Shown here: positions 22,398 through 33,475 of the stretch, in pieces
Numbering within the stretch: the first letter of the stretch is position 1
Layout: each line of letters begins with the position of its first letter
NCBI RefSeq assembly: GCF_910592395.1
Contig: NC_088320.1
Location: 14,198,501-14,262,500 of the forward strand
Length of the DNA: 64,000 bases
From: Lineus longissimus
Lineage: Eukaryota; Nemertea; Pilidiophora; Heteronemertea; Lineidae
Reading direction: 5' to 3'
Position numbers and translations under genes: made by a program
The notes under the pieces: generated by a model
Seen by the model: only the letters and a program-made list of their open reading frames with translations
What the model was told of the DNA's origin: nothing
Databases searched by the model: none

Positions 22398-23686
22398 ATG
22401 GGGAGGAAACGTAACTTTTCGGATGCGGAAAAAATCCGCCTCATTGAGGCATACGAAGCTCGGAAAATGTAATACTTGTGGGGAAGTTTTCAGCAAATGT
22501 TTCATCGAGGCGCAAACATGATGCTTGGCTTGAAATAACAGATGACGTAAAATAGTCGAAATCCGCATGTTGTGCGAGAAATGGCCGACCTTCAGAAAAA
22601 GTGGCAAAATCTGACATCAAATATGAAGGATGAATATAGGGAATACAAAAAAGCGTTGGGAAAGACAGGTTAGTAAATAACTAAATTTATTTCATCGAAT
22701 ACCTTTGCTATGCTAACTCTGCACACTCTCGGTTTTTTAAAATCCTTTTTGTACATACATACATACATACATAAAAACCATCGGCAAATTACCCCATACT
22801 CCGCTCGGTTATGTCGTGAAAATTAAGAAAAAAATACCACTTAATTAATTGAACACATTTCATGCGAAAAATTAAAATGGTGCCACAGGAATAACAATCC
22901 ATGACCGATTTCAAATTCATTTCAGGTGGTGGACCACCTCCTAAGGAACCGTCGATAATTTCACAGAAAGTTGCAGCGGTTATTGGCGAGGATGAATCAT
23001 CTGTGCATGGTATAGATGGCGGCTTTGATAGCGGTGCACCAAAACCAAAAATCACCGTCACTACATCAGTTACTATCCCGAAGATTACCCACAGCTTTGC
23101 AACAAACGACAGGTAGTGTGCCTAACAATTTTACAAACCAACTAGTAGAATTCAATCAAACTTTAAAATTTAGCCGATCTGCTTGAAATTAGCAGCTAGC
23201 ATTAGTAAAGTCAATACATTTTCTTTCAGTTCTTTCTGCGAGATTGAGGAAGAGAATGAAATTGAGTCTTGTCTTCAAGAATCCAAGATGCGGACACAAA
23301 AGCGAAAAGCTTCATCATCCCTTGGTTGTGGTTCGGCAGCCCTCGCCAGTGCCTCAACTAAAATCCAAAGGGTAACGCAGCGTTCTGACGTGAGGTCGTT
23401 GTTGCCTAATCCGTGCCCACCGCTTCCCAAGGACACTGAAAAGGATAAAACCCAAAAGAATTCAGGAAATAAGGACGAGATGGTTGTACTGCAGAAAGAA
23501 CTGCTTGCTTCTGAGAAGCAAAGATGTGCGCTCGAGATAGATAAGCTTAAACTTGAAAAGGAAAAATTGGTTCTAGAAATTGATTTGTTGAAAATGAAAA
23601 CAAGTAAGATGGAGAAGGAGATGAAAAAAGCAATTTCTGTAAATTCATTTCAGGCGAACGATGAAAACATATTTACACAGTTGTGA
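22398..23686 (+). pseudogene. Harbinger Myb/SANT-like accessory gene, three exons, left
   Basis: Exon 1 22398-22668 starts MGRKRNFSDAEKIRLIEAY but carries stops and a frame change. Its end (KKWQNLTSNMKDEYREYKK) splices at AG|GTTAG. Exon 2 22926-23112 (GGPPPKEPSIISQKV and on) follows a TTTCAG acceptor and ends at AG|GTAGTG. Exon 3 begins at 23230 after TTTCAG and encodes a basic segment and a C-terminal coiled coil rich in EKEKLVLEI-type heptads. The reading frame joins correctly at both junctions (G|GT and AG|T). In this superfamily the Myb-like partner helps carry the transposase to the nucleus and to DNA. The exon 1 lesions are shared by both arms, so the gene was already dead before duplication. 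Confidence 0.75.
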
Positions 23687-23771
23687 ATATTTGTCCTAAA
23701 CCGTTGAAAGCAAATAAATTGTGTAGTATGAGGATATAATAGATAGGTATTTGTTACACTTACTACTTGCC

Positions 23772-24833
23772 TTAGAAATGTTGCTGGACAATGTGATATC
23801 TTGTAGCAGTTGCATTTACACCTGCAAATGGTACAATATTCTCTTCATCGTTCCCATCCTCATCGGGTTGTGGTTGATGTTCGATATCCTCCATGTCTGC
23901 TGGATCGAAATCTGGAAGAGCTCTGTCGACAGCAATGTTGTGCAACATTGCACACGCAGCAATGATTGCACAGGCTTTCTTCGGTGCATGACGCAGTTTT
24001 CCATGCAGACAGTGGAATCGCCTTTTCCATTGACCGATGCCCCTTTCAACCAAACACCGAGTTTTCTTTTGAGACTGATTATATCGTCGTTGCCCGGGGG
24101 TGTTAGGGATAAAAAATGGCGTCATCAGCCAAGGCCGCAATGGATATCCACTGTCACCAAGGAGGACCTCATCTCCTCCCCAATGTCTCATGATATCGGT
24201 TACTGCGCTTTCTCGGAGCACAACTGAGTCGTGGGTGCTCCCAGGCCATCTAACCACAACATTGATGAACCTAAAATGTGCATCCAAAACAACCTGCACA
24301 TTGATGGAATACCAGTTTTTCCTGTTTACATATCTCCACTCATGAAATGAAGGTCCTAGAATCCAAATATGCGTTTCATCGACCACACCTATAACACCGG
24401 GAAATCGAGCTATCTCATAAAAATCTGCAGATAATTGAGGTGTGTCCTCTTGTCTCGGAAATTTGATAATGTGTTTTAGAGAATGGTTTAGTGTAGTTGT
24501 TACATCCGTGATCACTTGGCTCATGGTTGGTTGTGAAATGTGGACAGTGTCACCAGTAACCTGTTGGAATGATCCGCAAGCGTAAAACCGAAGAGTCGCA
24601 AGCAAATTCAACTCAGGAGGCATCGCGTAATTCCTCCTAGTTTTCGATTCTAGGTCATCCCTCACAAGATCAATCAATTAAAAAAATGTTTGCCGGTCAA
24701 ACCGATATCGCTGGTACAATTCTAAGTCATTGTAAGCGTCCAGTGGATGGAGCCGATCTCGAAAAACCCTTTCCCTGCGAATCGCACGTCTGTGTTCAAA
24801 TTCATGTTGCCAAGCAAATATCAACGCAGCCAT
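23772..24833 (-). pseudogene. Harbinger DDE transposase (HARBI1-like), left
   Basis: Reading starts at 24833 (MAALIFAWQHEFEHRR) and runs about 52 codons to an in-frame TAA after RFDRQT. It resumes without a frame change as a 301-residue open part. That part has all DDE-superfamily-4 blocks: D100 in GVVDETHI, D150 in GSTHDS, D175 in LLGDSGYP and E211 in VERGIGQWKRRF. The nonsense codon is the only clear lesion in this copy and is shared by the right arm. A product starting at the internal Met would lack the N-terminal helix region. Confidence 0.8.
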
Positions 24834-25075
24834 CTCCGTCGAGTACCGTGCAAAAAATGAACAAGAAGAACAAGTCCACTTAGAGTTAAGACTGCCCCAG
24901 AGGTGTCTCCAATCTAAGACTCGATTTGAGTGGTCCTCTTGACTTAAGTATGTTTATGAATATGACTTGTTTTAAGTAAGTACCCCACCTAAACTTAAGA
25001 TGCATTTTGGGCGCCCCACTTTGACTTAAGTATTCATTAAGCTACTTATGTCAAAGTGGGGCACCCAAGTTCGGA

Positions 25076-26714
25076 TTTTATTGATTTTCTTCGGTCCATG
25101 TATCGCCGGTTGGGTTCGGTTCCTCATCATTACTCTCGCCGTATTTTATGTGTCGTGACCGGTGTAGAAGTTTAAAATGTCCTAGGATAGAATGCCCGGG
25201 AAACAAAGGATTATATTATGCGCTTCAATCTCTGAGCTATTGACGGTCAGGGTCTCTATAGAACCATATTGCAGAATACAATAGGGCCGGACACTTTTTC
25301 CAGGGGGGTATTTGTTACTGTTACACCGGCCGCGCCGCCAGTCCAAACAAAATGCGACGACACAACACATGACACAATTCAATGTGCGTGCGTACATTTG
25401 TTTCCAGCAAAATCATTATGATCTTGTCTACCACAACATATTTTCAATGATGCATTCCACGGAACACACAGGTACACTTCACACCAATACGAACTGCCCA
25501 AAATATGTGCAGTGTAGGCCCTATACGCGCCGAGCAACCAAACTATAGGTTGATTACTCCGAGGTACGCATAAAAATGATAAGATACAGGTGTTTATTTG
25601 CATTTTGGTTAGTTGCATCGTGAAGATCAACGCAGTCTTTGAGCCTTGCGGTTTTCGCTTCTTTTTTGTCAACAAAATTATTTTATCTCAAATATTTGTT
25701 TTGAGGGAGTCCCCAAATACAATTTGTGGGAAATGGTTACTGTTCAGCTACATCTCTAAGTAAATATGGATAATTCCTTCAAAACAGAAGGAAAGTTGAA
25801 TTTCATGCGGCCTGTCATTAATTGACAGCTGTCCCCTGACATCATGATCAGTAGTGAAAGCTGATTGGTCAAAGCAGCAGACTGCTCAGTTTCAGCGGCA
25901 AGTGTGGAGATCAAAAGCACAGCGATCAAAAAAGTTTTGACAAGGATAAATAGCCCTAGATGATTTATAGCGGCGAGTCCATTGGTGTGTTCGCAAAATG
26001 TTGAAATTTGACACAACTGACTCATTAACAATGAAGGCCAAAATATCCCTGTGTTCTGAATTAAATAAATGTTTGCCTGGCCCACCTGGCATCACGAGAG
26101 TGGTGAGGATGTGGCCCGTCATCTTTTTCCCGGTTCGTGTCGGTTCGTATCATCGTTGCATCAGGTCAGGTCGAGTCGGTCAATGATCGTCTGTCAGTAG
26201 TGACCTAGGTCCGTAACGTAATTTATTTCGGATCGTGTACTGCAAATCGTGGCAATAGATTTGAGGTACGAACCACGCAATACATGTGGCGACTATCGGT
26301 TTCTGGTCGGTTCCTTATCGGTCCGTAACTGCCAAAACCGGTACATACTTCTGGACCTAGCTGTAGCCTTGATTCTGGACCTACGGAACGATCTCGGCAA
26401 CTGCAAAGGTATCCGGCCAATTGATCGGATTCTAAAAATGCACTATACTTGCATTAGTAGGACCTTTGCCAAAAGAGGCGACGAGGTTGAACACCTGCGA
26501 TCGGCGTTGACCTTTGCGCTCTTTAAGTCTGTGATTAGGGCACGCGCTGAGAGCGTGCCGAGGAAACAGAAAAATCGATGGAATCCGTCATGGGTTTGTT
26601 GAGATCGATCGTATTGACGCAAACGCATGAGAGTCAGGATGGGCTTTTACTGGCTTCATTCCAGTGAAATGTGGATTGTATACCATTCACTCAATCATAA
26701 AAAAATGTCTAACC
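25076..26714. other. Anonymous region conserved between arms
   Basis: Minus-strand frames at 25379-25675, 25756-26085 and 25892-26122 are open in both arms with few changes, but I recognise none of them and see no splice structure that joins them. From 26250 to 26640 the sequence matches, inverted, the segment at 15200-15770. Confidence 0.4.
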
Positions 26715-26950
26715 ATTTGTAGGTATCTTTTTCCGTGAAATTTTTCCACATTTTTGTTGTCCTGTTGAATCCTGTTAACTCATTCCACAACAGCTGCTTT
26801 CTTACTTGAGAAAGTTGAAAACCATTTTATGTTATTCTTCTCCAGTAATCCTGTTTTCAGAGATTTTTTGTGGAACTATTCTTCATCGTCAAACTGCAAC
26901 TTCTCTGGTTTGGCTTCTTTGAAAATAGTGACAAATATTTTTTTCACTTC
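26715..26950 (-). pseudogene. Polinton integrase relic next to GPCR C, left
   Basis: The minus strand gives IFVTIFKEAKPEKLQFDDEE, then a stop, and KKAAVVE with a stop before VNRIQQD. It is the same integrase core tail as at 14520-14765. A run of Cs at 26957 marks the position where the B-linked copy has its G-run. It is therefore a duplicate of the B-linked relic carried along with GPCR C. Confidence 0.6.
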
Positions 26951-27815
26951 TCCATCCCCCCCCCCCCCTTAGTCTTGAGGGGCAGGGCCTATCCGTAACC
27001 TGCATGGGATTCTCTATTTATTTAGCATTTAAGAAAATCTTGTATAAAATTAGAAAATAACCTGAACAGAAAAACTAAAAAAGAAGCTGTTAGAAAAATT
27101 ATTAGTTTGAACACAAATCTTCTACCACAAAACAACTACGAAATATGCCGAGGCAATGAGTGGTGTTGCGGGTTAGAGAAACCGGCCACTGACTTTATTT
27201 TTGTGCTATCGGCTTAATTACTCTATACATTGAGACCTGTTGACACATATTCACTGGTAGTAGCTCTTGGGAGCAATAGACGATTGATATATTGATGAGA
27301 AAAACATTCTTGTCTGCCGAAAATATAATGCCGCGGATATGTCCATCGACCAGCATTAGCGAAAATGGTCTGTTCCATCTTATCTTTTCAAAGTCATGTA
27401 GATAAAAATGGTTACCAAGAAGAAATGAGAAGACACAATTTAGCTCTTGAAAAATTACAGAGAGAATCTTAAGACTGGGACGGACACCCAAACAGGTAAT
27501 TGACATCGTTAACCATCAGTTGAAAAGAGAAAATGGAAAGTGCAATTGATTTTCACAATGTTGATGCGTCGTTTGTGTTCCCCTTTAGTTTCAATGAGGG
27601 GCCGTGACACTTTACAGTGACCCTGACATATATAAATGAGGAGCCGTGTCGCTTCACAGTGACGTTATGACGGATTATCTTTTTAAATCCGGGAAATTGT
27701 AATTGATAATAGTATATTAAATTATTATTGTTCGAGGTGTTCTGAAGCCACATACTAGGGCTACATTGTGAGAGGAAAAAACATTACTTCTGACATTCTA
27801 CTCCAAAATCAATTA
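26951..27815. other. 3' flank of GPCR C, left
   Basis: Inverted counterpart of the B 3' flank. It includes the MPVDGHIRG-type block (27195-27370) and the 45-base repeat region (27590-27660), but lacks the B-specific insertion. No independent gene is supported. Confidence 0.4.
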
Positions 27816-28775
27816 TCAGTTTTTGTTACATTTGAATGCCTTTCCCAAGGCTTGTCTAAACCGTTGTCCCGTTGCACAGTAGATGAAGAAATTGACAAAA
27901 CTGTTCAAATTGCTCAGAAAGTATGAAATAGTGAGAACAGCAAAATAGATTTCAGGGTCAATATCGAAACTTGAATATGTTTGAATTAGTCCAAGTATTT
28001 GGGAAAGCCCGCCCGGTACTTCTAGTAATATAAATATTACCACCACTGTGACAACCCTGTACGTAACTATCTTCATTTGCTTGGCTCGATGTATATCATT
28101 TTTGATGAGATGCGCAGAGGTCGCCTGCTCTAAGCCAGATAGTATCAAGCCAGTGAAAAATGTCAGGATAGTTATTGGGATCGAAGAATTGATAATGATA
28201 TGTAGGCTCCTAATGTAGATGATATCGTAATAATAGTTATAGGACAAATCACTCATGTCCCACACGGGCAGGATCATACCTGAGCAAGGATCATAATGAA
28301 ATGTCAACTCGATTAAGAAGATCAAAGGTATTCTATACAAGAAAGCCCCTAAACAAATTGCGAAAAGTAAGATGTAGGCATTCTTCTTTGTGCATATAGC
28401 TGCCGCCCGCAGAGGCCTGCAGACAGCAATGAATCGCTCAGTGGCAACGCAAACAGTGATATAGATAGATGCTGTCTTTGAAAAGAACTGCAGTGTGTTA
28501 AGATAACGCATTGCTTGCGCATGAAACAAAATATACTCGAACCAGAAACCTGTGTACATGTACAAGTCCTGCAACAGCACATCAAATACTACCGAAACCA
28601 ATACCAGACTGTCTGTCGCGGCTAAACCTTGTAGCAGCACCGAAGTTGATGTGTAAGGCCGCTCATATCCTATGCCAATAATCGCAAGTACATTTGCTGG
28701 TAAACCAATTATTGCCATTATTAACGTTAATATTACATTAACGGTGAAAACCACTGTTAAACCACTGTTAAACAT
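27816..28775 (-). CDS. FMRFamide-receptor-like GPCR (paralogue C, left, N-terminally truncated)
   Basis: 319 residues. From VVFTVNV onward it matches the right-arm C gene nearly perfectly, with all seven membrane segments, ERF and NFFIY. The extracellular N-terminus (Met to about residue 32, including the glycosylation site and Cys) has been deleted, about 115 bases. In its place is a short filler that repeats the local sequence TGGTTTAACAG. An upstream ATG (MFNSGLTVVF) keeps the frame open. The receptor could insert in the membrane but would lack its N-terminal domain. It may be a pseudogene. Confidence 0.75.
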   Translation of the reverse strand: MFNSGLTVVFTVNVILTLIMAIIGLPANVLAIIGIGYERPYTSTSVLLQGLAATDSLVLVSVVFDVLLQDLYMYTGFWFEYILFHAQAMRYLNTLQFFSKTASIYITVCVATERFIAVCRPLRAAAICTKKNAYILLFAICLGAFLYRIPLIFLIELTFHYDPCSGMILPVWDMSDLSYNYYYDIIYIRSLHIIINSSIPITILTFFTGLILSGLEQATSAHLIKNDIHRAKQMKIVTYRVVTVVVIFILLEVPGGLSQILGLIQTYSSFDIDPEIYFAVLTISYFLSNLNSFVNFFIYCATGQRFRQALGKAFKCNKN

Positions 28776-29805
28776 CTACGAGAAAATTATAACAATAATA
28801 TGTAAAAATTCTACTAGCCTTAACTGAACCTTCAAATATAACAATTTTATGTAAAATTTTATATAAGTCTTAACTGAAGTTCCCACCATTTCGCACTCCT
28901 GCATAAGGAAACTCAAGTTTATACTTCAAATCAAGCACGGTCCACTGATCTACAGGTCATTGTTGCACATTAAAAATCCGTGTTGAGGTAACGTCATATT
29001 CAAATTTTATTGTTGATTTTGTTGAATTAGAATTAGTTGAATCATTTGTTGAATGAGAAAGATTTGACCATGTTGACTTGATTATCCAAACTGTATATGT
29101 TGGATGAAATACCTGGTTTTCATGTGGAGGACATTTTTATTTTGGCCTTCTGACAACATATCAGTCATATATCTTGCCGACAAACAGAAGTCATTAAAGA
29201 ACACAGACCCCAATGGAACCGATTTCATCAACGTGTTGATTATCATTATAAACCACAACCACTTATTTATACCGAAGTTCTCTTAGCCCTCTATTCGCTT
29301 TTCATTTGGTTGGCCGATTTTCCATTCCTGTGGGACAGTTCGAACAAAGCTCTCCGTAATTTTCACACATCAGTTTCCAAAGAGTCTGTCCCTGAATCAC
29401 CTGAAATTCCCTGACAATATCCACTCCTATCTTATGATAATGGTCGACGTAAACACCTCCATGATGGTGAACGCGAACTCCTTTAGCGATCGGACTACCA
29501 CTGTAGAGAACCACTGAATATCGATAGAAACGCAGCTTAACGCTCTTCGTCAACCTATCAGTCAACATGGTCAATGGGACACGAAATGAGAACAGTGTGC
29601 ATAGAGAACATATATTTCTGCAAACCTATTAAAAAGTTTTGATTCAATCACACTAGCTATGCGTACCATTGAAAACAAATATCCACCTTGCAACTGGAGA
29701 AATAACTTTGCTATCGATGTTGTATTATGTTCCGGTGAATACGGATCATGATACCGGTATCGATTTAATGTTTGAGCGTACTGTTGCTATATTATTTTCC
29801 TTATT
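28776..29805 (-). promoter_or_regulatory. Upstream block of GPCR C, left
   Basis: Inverted homologue of the blocks upstream of A and B. It has a local tandem duplication (AAGGTTCAGTTAAGGC versus the A version, at about 28820-28870). The 96-codon frame of A is interrupted here. The homology to A stops at about 29780, where the minisatellite element begins. Confidence 0.4.
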
Positions 29806-31772
29806 ATTTGAACGACAATCTGAATTAACCAATATCATGAACCCTGCATCGACCACGTTGATGAATGATGCTACCAGTATATCCAGGGTGTTAATAATGT
29901 ATATAGATTGCTTTGTTTCCGTTGTTTTCATTTTTTTAAAAACACGTTTACTTACACTTTCAGTATTGGTTTCCTTGCTTGTTGAACAGACCCATAGCAT
30001 AGCCTAAACCCCGCTCCGTCACGGGGATTCTAAGTGCAGAAAATGTCCCATGATTTAGATAACAAATTCAGGAAAACAGTTTTTAAAAAAAAGGAAAATG
30101 TTTCCTGTCTTCAGATGAATGTCCTGCCCCCCTTAAGAACTTGTGTGATATGCAATGTATCCTTGCTACCTAACAGTTACTGGCATGTCTGGGTACAAGG
30201 AAAGGCACTGTCATAGCAGGATATGAAGAATACCGCGGAAATCATGGATACCGTACTACAAATGGGTCCGCAGAAGTTAAAAATCTGAGTCAGCGAAATA
30301 ATAAGGCATGTTGGTTTTGACACTGGGTATATATTTCTACTACAGCAGGACATGCATGTTGCCAGGAAATGCATGTTGCCTGGAAATGCATGGTTCCTGG
30401 ACATGCATGGTTCCTGGACATGCATGGTTCCTGGACATGCATGGTTCCTGGACATGTATGGTTCCTGGACATGCATGGTTCCTGGACATGTATGGTTCCT
30501 GGACATGTATGGTTCCTGGACATGTATGGTGCCTGGACATGCATGGTTCCTGGACATGTATGGTTCCTGGACATGTATGGTTCCTGGACATGTATGGTTC
30601 CTGGACATGCATGGTTCCTGGACATGTATGGTTCCTGGACATGTATGGTTCCTGGACATGTATGGTTCCTGGACATGCATGGTTCCTGGACATGTATGGT
30701 TCCTGGACATGTATGGTTCCTGGACATGCATGGTTCCTGGACATGTATGGTTCCTGGACATGCATGGTTCCTGGACATGTATGGTTCCTGGACATGTATG
30801 GTTTCTGGACATGCATTGTTCCTGGACATGTATGGTTCCTGGACATGCATGGTTCCTGGACATGTATGGTTCCTGGACATGTATGGTTCCTGGACATGCA
30901 TGGTTCCTGGACATGTATGGTTCCTGGACATGTATGGTTTCTGGACATGCATGGTTCCTGGACATGCATGGTTCCTGGACATGTATGGCGCCTGGACATG
31001 TATGGTTCCTGGACATGTATGGTTCCTGGACATGTATGGTTCCTGGACATGCATGGTTCCTGGACATGCATGGTTCCTGGACATGTATGGTTCCTGGACA
31101 TGCATGGTTCCTGGACATGTATGGTTCCTGGACATGTATGGTTCGTGGACATGCATGGTTCCTGGACATGTATGGTTCCTGGACATGTATGGTTCCTGTA
31201 CATGTATGGTTCCTGGACATGCATGGTTCCTGGACATGCATGGTTCCTGGACATGTATGGTTCCTGGACATGCATGGTTCCTGGACATGTATGGTTCCTG
31301 GACATGCATGGTTCCTGGACATGTATGGTTCCTGGACATGTATGGTTCGTGGACATGCATGGTTCCTGGACATGCATGGTTCCTGGACATGTATGGTTCC
31401 TGGACTTGCATGGTTCCTGGACATGTATGGTTCCTGGACATGCATGGTTCCTGGACATGTATGGTTCCTGGACATGTATGGTTCGTGGACATGCATGGTT
31501 CCTGGACATGTATGGTTCCTGGACATGTATGGTGCCTGGCAAGCATGGTTCCTGGTCACGAGTGGTGCCAGAATATGTATGGTGCCTGGGCATGCATGGT
31601 GCATGGACATGCAAGGTAGCTGCAAATGCTTGGTGCCTGGGCATGCATGGTGCCTGGACATGCATGGTGTCTGGACTATTATTAACACCCTGGATATACT
31701 AGTAGCATCATTCATCAACGTGGTCGATGCAGGGTTCATGATATTGGTCAATTCAGATTGCTGTTCAAATAA
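29806..31772. mobile_element. TIR-bounded minisatellite element, copy 1 (left)
   Basis: Terminal inverted repeats of about 93 bases lie at 29806-29898 and 31678-31772 (TTATTTGAAC...AATCTGAATT to GGGTGTTAATAAT). Between them are a unique segment of about 450 bases with a CCCCG/CGGGG hairpin at 30009-30026, and a 17-bp minisatellite. No transposase. The same layout occurs in two other places, so it is a repeat family. The superfamily is not determined. Confidence 0.7.
30350..31676. repeat. 17-bp minisatellite, about 78 units
   Basis: The unit is ATGCATGGTTCCTGGAC, with ATGTATGG as the main variant and rarer changes (TTCGTGGAC, GTGCCTGG). Because the unit has no stop in any frame and 17 is not a multiple of 3, both strands stay open in all six frames. 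This yields meaningless 400-540-residue frames with a 17-residue period. Confidence 0.95.
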
Positions 31773-32106
31773 GGTTTTTGCTTTCAATTATTACAACATG
31801 TTTAAAGGCCATATATCTAGGTTTTTTGCCATTTTCTGCTGTAAGACGATTTCAAAAGTGTACCTAACACTTTATACAATACAGAAAACCAAATGCAATT
31901 AGCTTCATCCATTTTGAAGATATAGCCAATTATGTGTTTGACAACTTGATTACCTAATCAGGCTAGCAACTGGCTTGTTAGAGCCAGGCGGCGGGTTCAG
32001 CAAAAGTTGTGATGTAGATCAGGTCATCTGTACATGTCATGCAATCATAAAAGCAGGAGGGCCTTAATTAATCATGCACACCTGGAAGTAATGTGTTTCA
32101 TTCACT
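31773..32106. other. No gene seen (5' flank of THAP exon)
   Basis: Unique sequence between the minisatellite element and the THAP exon, near-identical in both arms. It presumably includes the THAP promoter; no specific element was recognised. Confidence 0.5.
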
Positions 32107-32460
32107 ATGGTGTATTGTGTGGCTCCGAATTGTGTCAAGGCTAGCACAAAGAACAATCGAATGACGGATGGGACCCATTTTCATGAATTTCCAAAGCCAG
32201 TTGAACGAGAGAGGAGGAAGCTGTGGATTCAGAAGTGCAAACGTTTGGAGTGTTGGAAGCCTGGGCCTTCGGCCAAACTTTGCAGTGATCACTTTATCGA
32301 TACGGATTATCACATGAAGCCGGATATCTGCATCCAACTGAATATTAAATGCCACTTGTTAAAAACAGCTGTTCCATCTGTATTCGATTTGACCAACCCC
32401 ACTTACATGCGACAGCCTCCAAAGGAACGTTCGTTAGCCATAAAACGTAAACATCAAGAA
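32107..32460 (+). CDS. THAP zinc-finger exon (left), downstream exons missing
   Basis: About 118 codons up to a strong splice donor, GAA|GTGAGT at 32460/32461; unspliced, the frame stops two codons later. THAP domain: C4 and C9 (CVAPNC), HEFPKP (26-31), W40, C59 and H62 (LCSDHF), and AVPSVF (88-93) as the AVPTIF box. This is a C2CH DNA-binding domain found in nuclear factors and P-element-type transposases. The exon points toward the palindrome centre only 330 bases away, where just a MITE lies, so the rest of the gene is absent. Whether it is transcribed cannot be seen. Confidence 0.8.
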
Positions 32461-32614
32461 GTGAGTTGAACACTATTTCATGATTTATACACTGCTGATG
32501 CACACAACACTCATACTACCCAAATGGCACATGTCATCCACTGTACAGTGGCTACACAACCATGTCAATTGCATTTAATGCCCGAGGCTGCTGAGGTCGG
32601 TTGTTATACATAAT

Positions 32615-32780
32615 GGGCCGAATTTACAAAGGGTGTTTAGCTTAAAACAGCGTTTAATGTCTGAATAGACAGAGTCAGGGCCTTGCAGGGTTTCTTCATG
32701 AAAACCGCATTAGGCCCTGAAACTGATTATGTAGAATTTACACGCGTCTAACTCTTAAACACCCTTCGTAAATTCGGCCC
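32615..32780. mobile_element. 166-bp MITE abutting the palindrome centre (left)
   Basis: Inverted ends of about 25 bases (GGGCCGAATTTACAAAGGGT and its inverse), flanked by AAT on both sides. The GGGCC ends and 3-bp duplication suggest a Harbinger-type MITE, though AAT is not the usual TWA. Confidence 0.7.
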
Positions 32781-32801
32781 AATGTGTAGGGCCTACACAT
32801 T
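32781..32801. other. Palindrome centre (one-base spacer)
   Basis: Ten bases (AATGTGTAGG), a single G at 32791, then the exact reverse complement of the ten bases. The symmetry continues outward on both sides through a MITE and a THAP exon, so there is effectively no spacer between the arms. Confidence 0.95.
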
Positions 32802-32967
32802 GGGCCGAATTTACGAAGGGTGTTTAAGAGTTAGACGCGTGTAAATTCTACATAATCAGTTTCAGGGCCTAATGCGGTTTTCATGAAGAAACCCTGCAAG
32901 GCCCTGACTCTGTCTATTCAGACATTAAACGCTGTTTTAAGCTAAACACCCTTTGTAAATTCGGCCC
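32802..32967. mobile_element. 166-bp MITE abutting the palindrome centre (right)
   Basis: Exact mirror of the element at 32615-32780. The two copies are 21 bases apart, head to head, across the centre. Confidence 0.7.
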
Positions 32968-33121
32968 ATTATGTATAACAACCGACCTCAGCAGCCTCGG
33001 GCATTAAATGCAATTGACATGGTTGTGTAGCCACTGTACAGTGGATGACATGTGCCATTTGGGTAGTATGAGTGTTGTGTGCATCAGCAGTGTATAAATC
33101 ATGAAATAGTGTTCAACTCAC

Positions 33122-33475
33122 TTCTTGATGTTTACGTTTTATGGCTAACGAACGTTCCTTTGGAGGCTGTCGCATGTAAGTGGGGTTGGTCAAATCGAAT
33201 ACAGATGGAACAGCTGTTTTTAACAAGTGGCATTTAATATTCAGTTGGATGCAGATATCCGGCTTCATGTGATAATCCGTATCGATAAAGTGATCACTGC
33301 AAAGTTTGGCCGAAGGCCCGGGCTTCCAACACTCCAAACGTTTGCACTTCTGAATCCACAGCTTCCTCCTCTCTCGTTCAACTGGCTTTGGAAATTCATG
33401 AAAATGGGTCCCATCCGTCATTCGATTGTTCTTTGTGCTAGCCTTGACACAATTCGGAGCCACACAATACACCAT
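33122..33475 (-). CDS. THAP zinc-finger exon (right)
   Basis: Mirror of the left exon, with an identical 120-residue frame (33113-33475 unspliced) and the same GTGAGT donor. One silent base difference was noticed near 33321. The two exons face each other across the centre, so each lacks the same downstream part. Confidence 0.8.

Larger units (their letters stand above)
22046..25075. mobile_element. PIF/Harbinger transposon H1, left
   Basis: Starts near GGGCCCATATTCATAAAAG and carries the two genes typical of the superfamily, tail to tail: a Myb/SANT-like gene on plus and a DDE transposase on minus, 85 bases apart. The outer end near 25013-25061 holds a 19-bp stem (CCCCACTTTGACTTAAGTA and its inverse). 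The exact termini and target duplication are not certain. Mirrored at about 39400-42430. Confidence 0.7.
1..32790. repeat. Left arm of giant palindrome
   Basis: This whole stretch is repeated in reverse complement at 32792-62227. Paired landmarks are the transposase frames 516-1970/60258-61712, GPCR A 7880-8914/53658-54692 and THAP exons 32107-32469/33113-33475. Paired coordinates sum to 65582 next to the centre and to 62228 at the outer end; the drift comes from arm-specific insertions. Position 1 already pairs with 62227, so the arm may extend upstream of the window. Confidence 0.95.

Noticed and set aside
30009-30026. Helitron 3' end
   Set aside because: The CCCCG/CGGGG hairpin is suggestive, but no CTRRT terminus, 5' TC end or Rep/helicase is seen, so the element is left unclassified.
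30350-31676. CRISPR-like array
   Set aside because: Units are contiguous with no unique spacers, and the context is an animal genome; it is a minisatellite.
30177-31902. Frames of 400-536 codons on both strands over the 17-bp array (also 62240-63361)
   Set aside because: All six frames are open because the unit lacks stops and 17 is not a multiple of 3; there is no coding signature.
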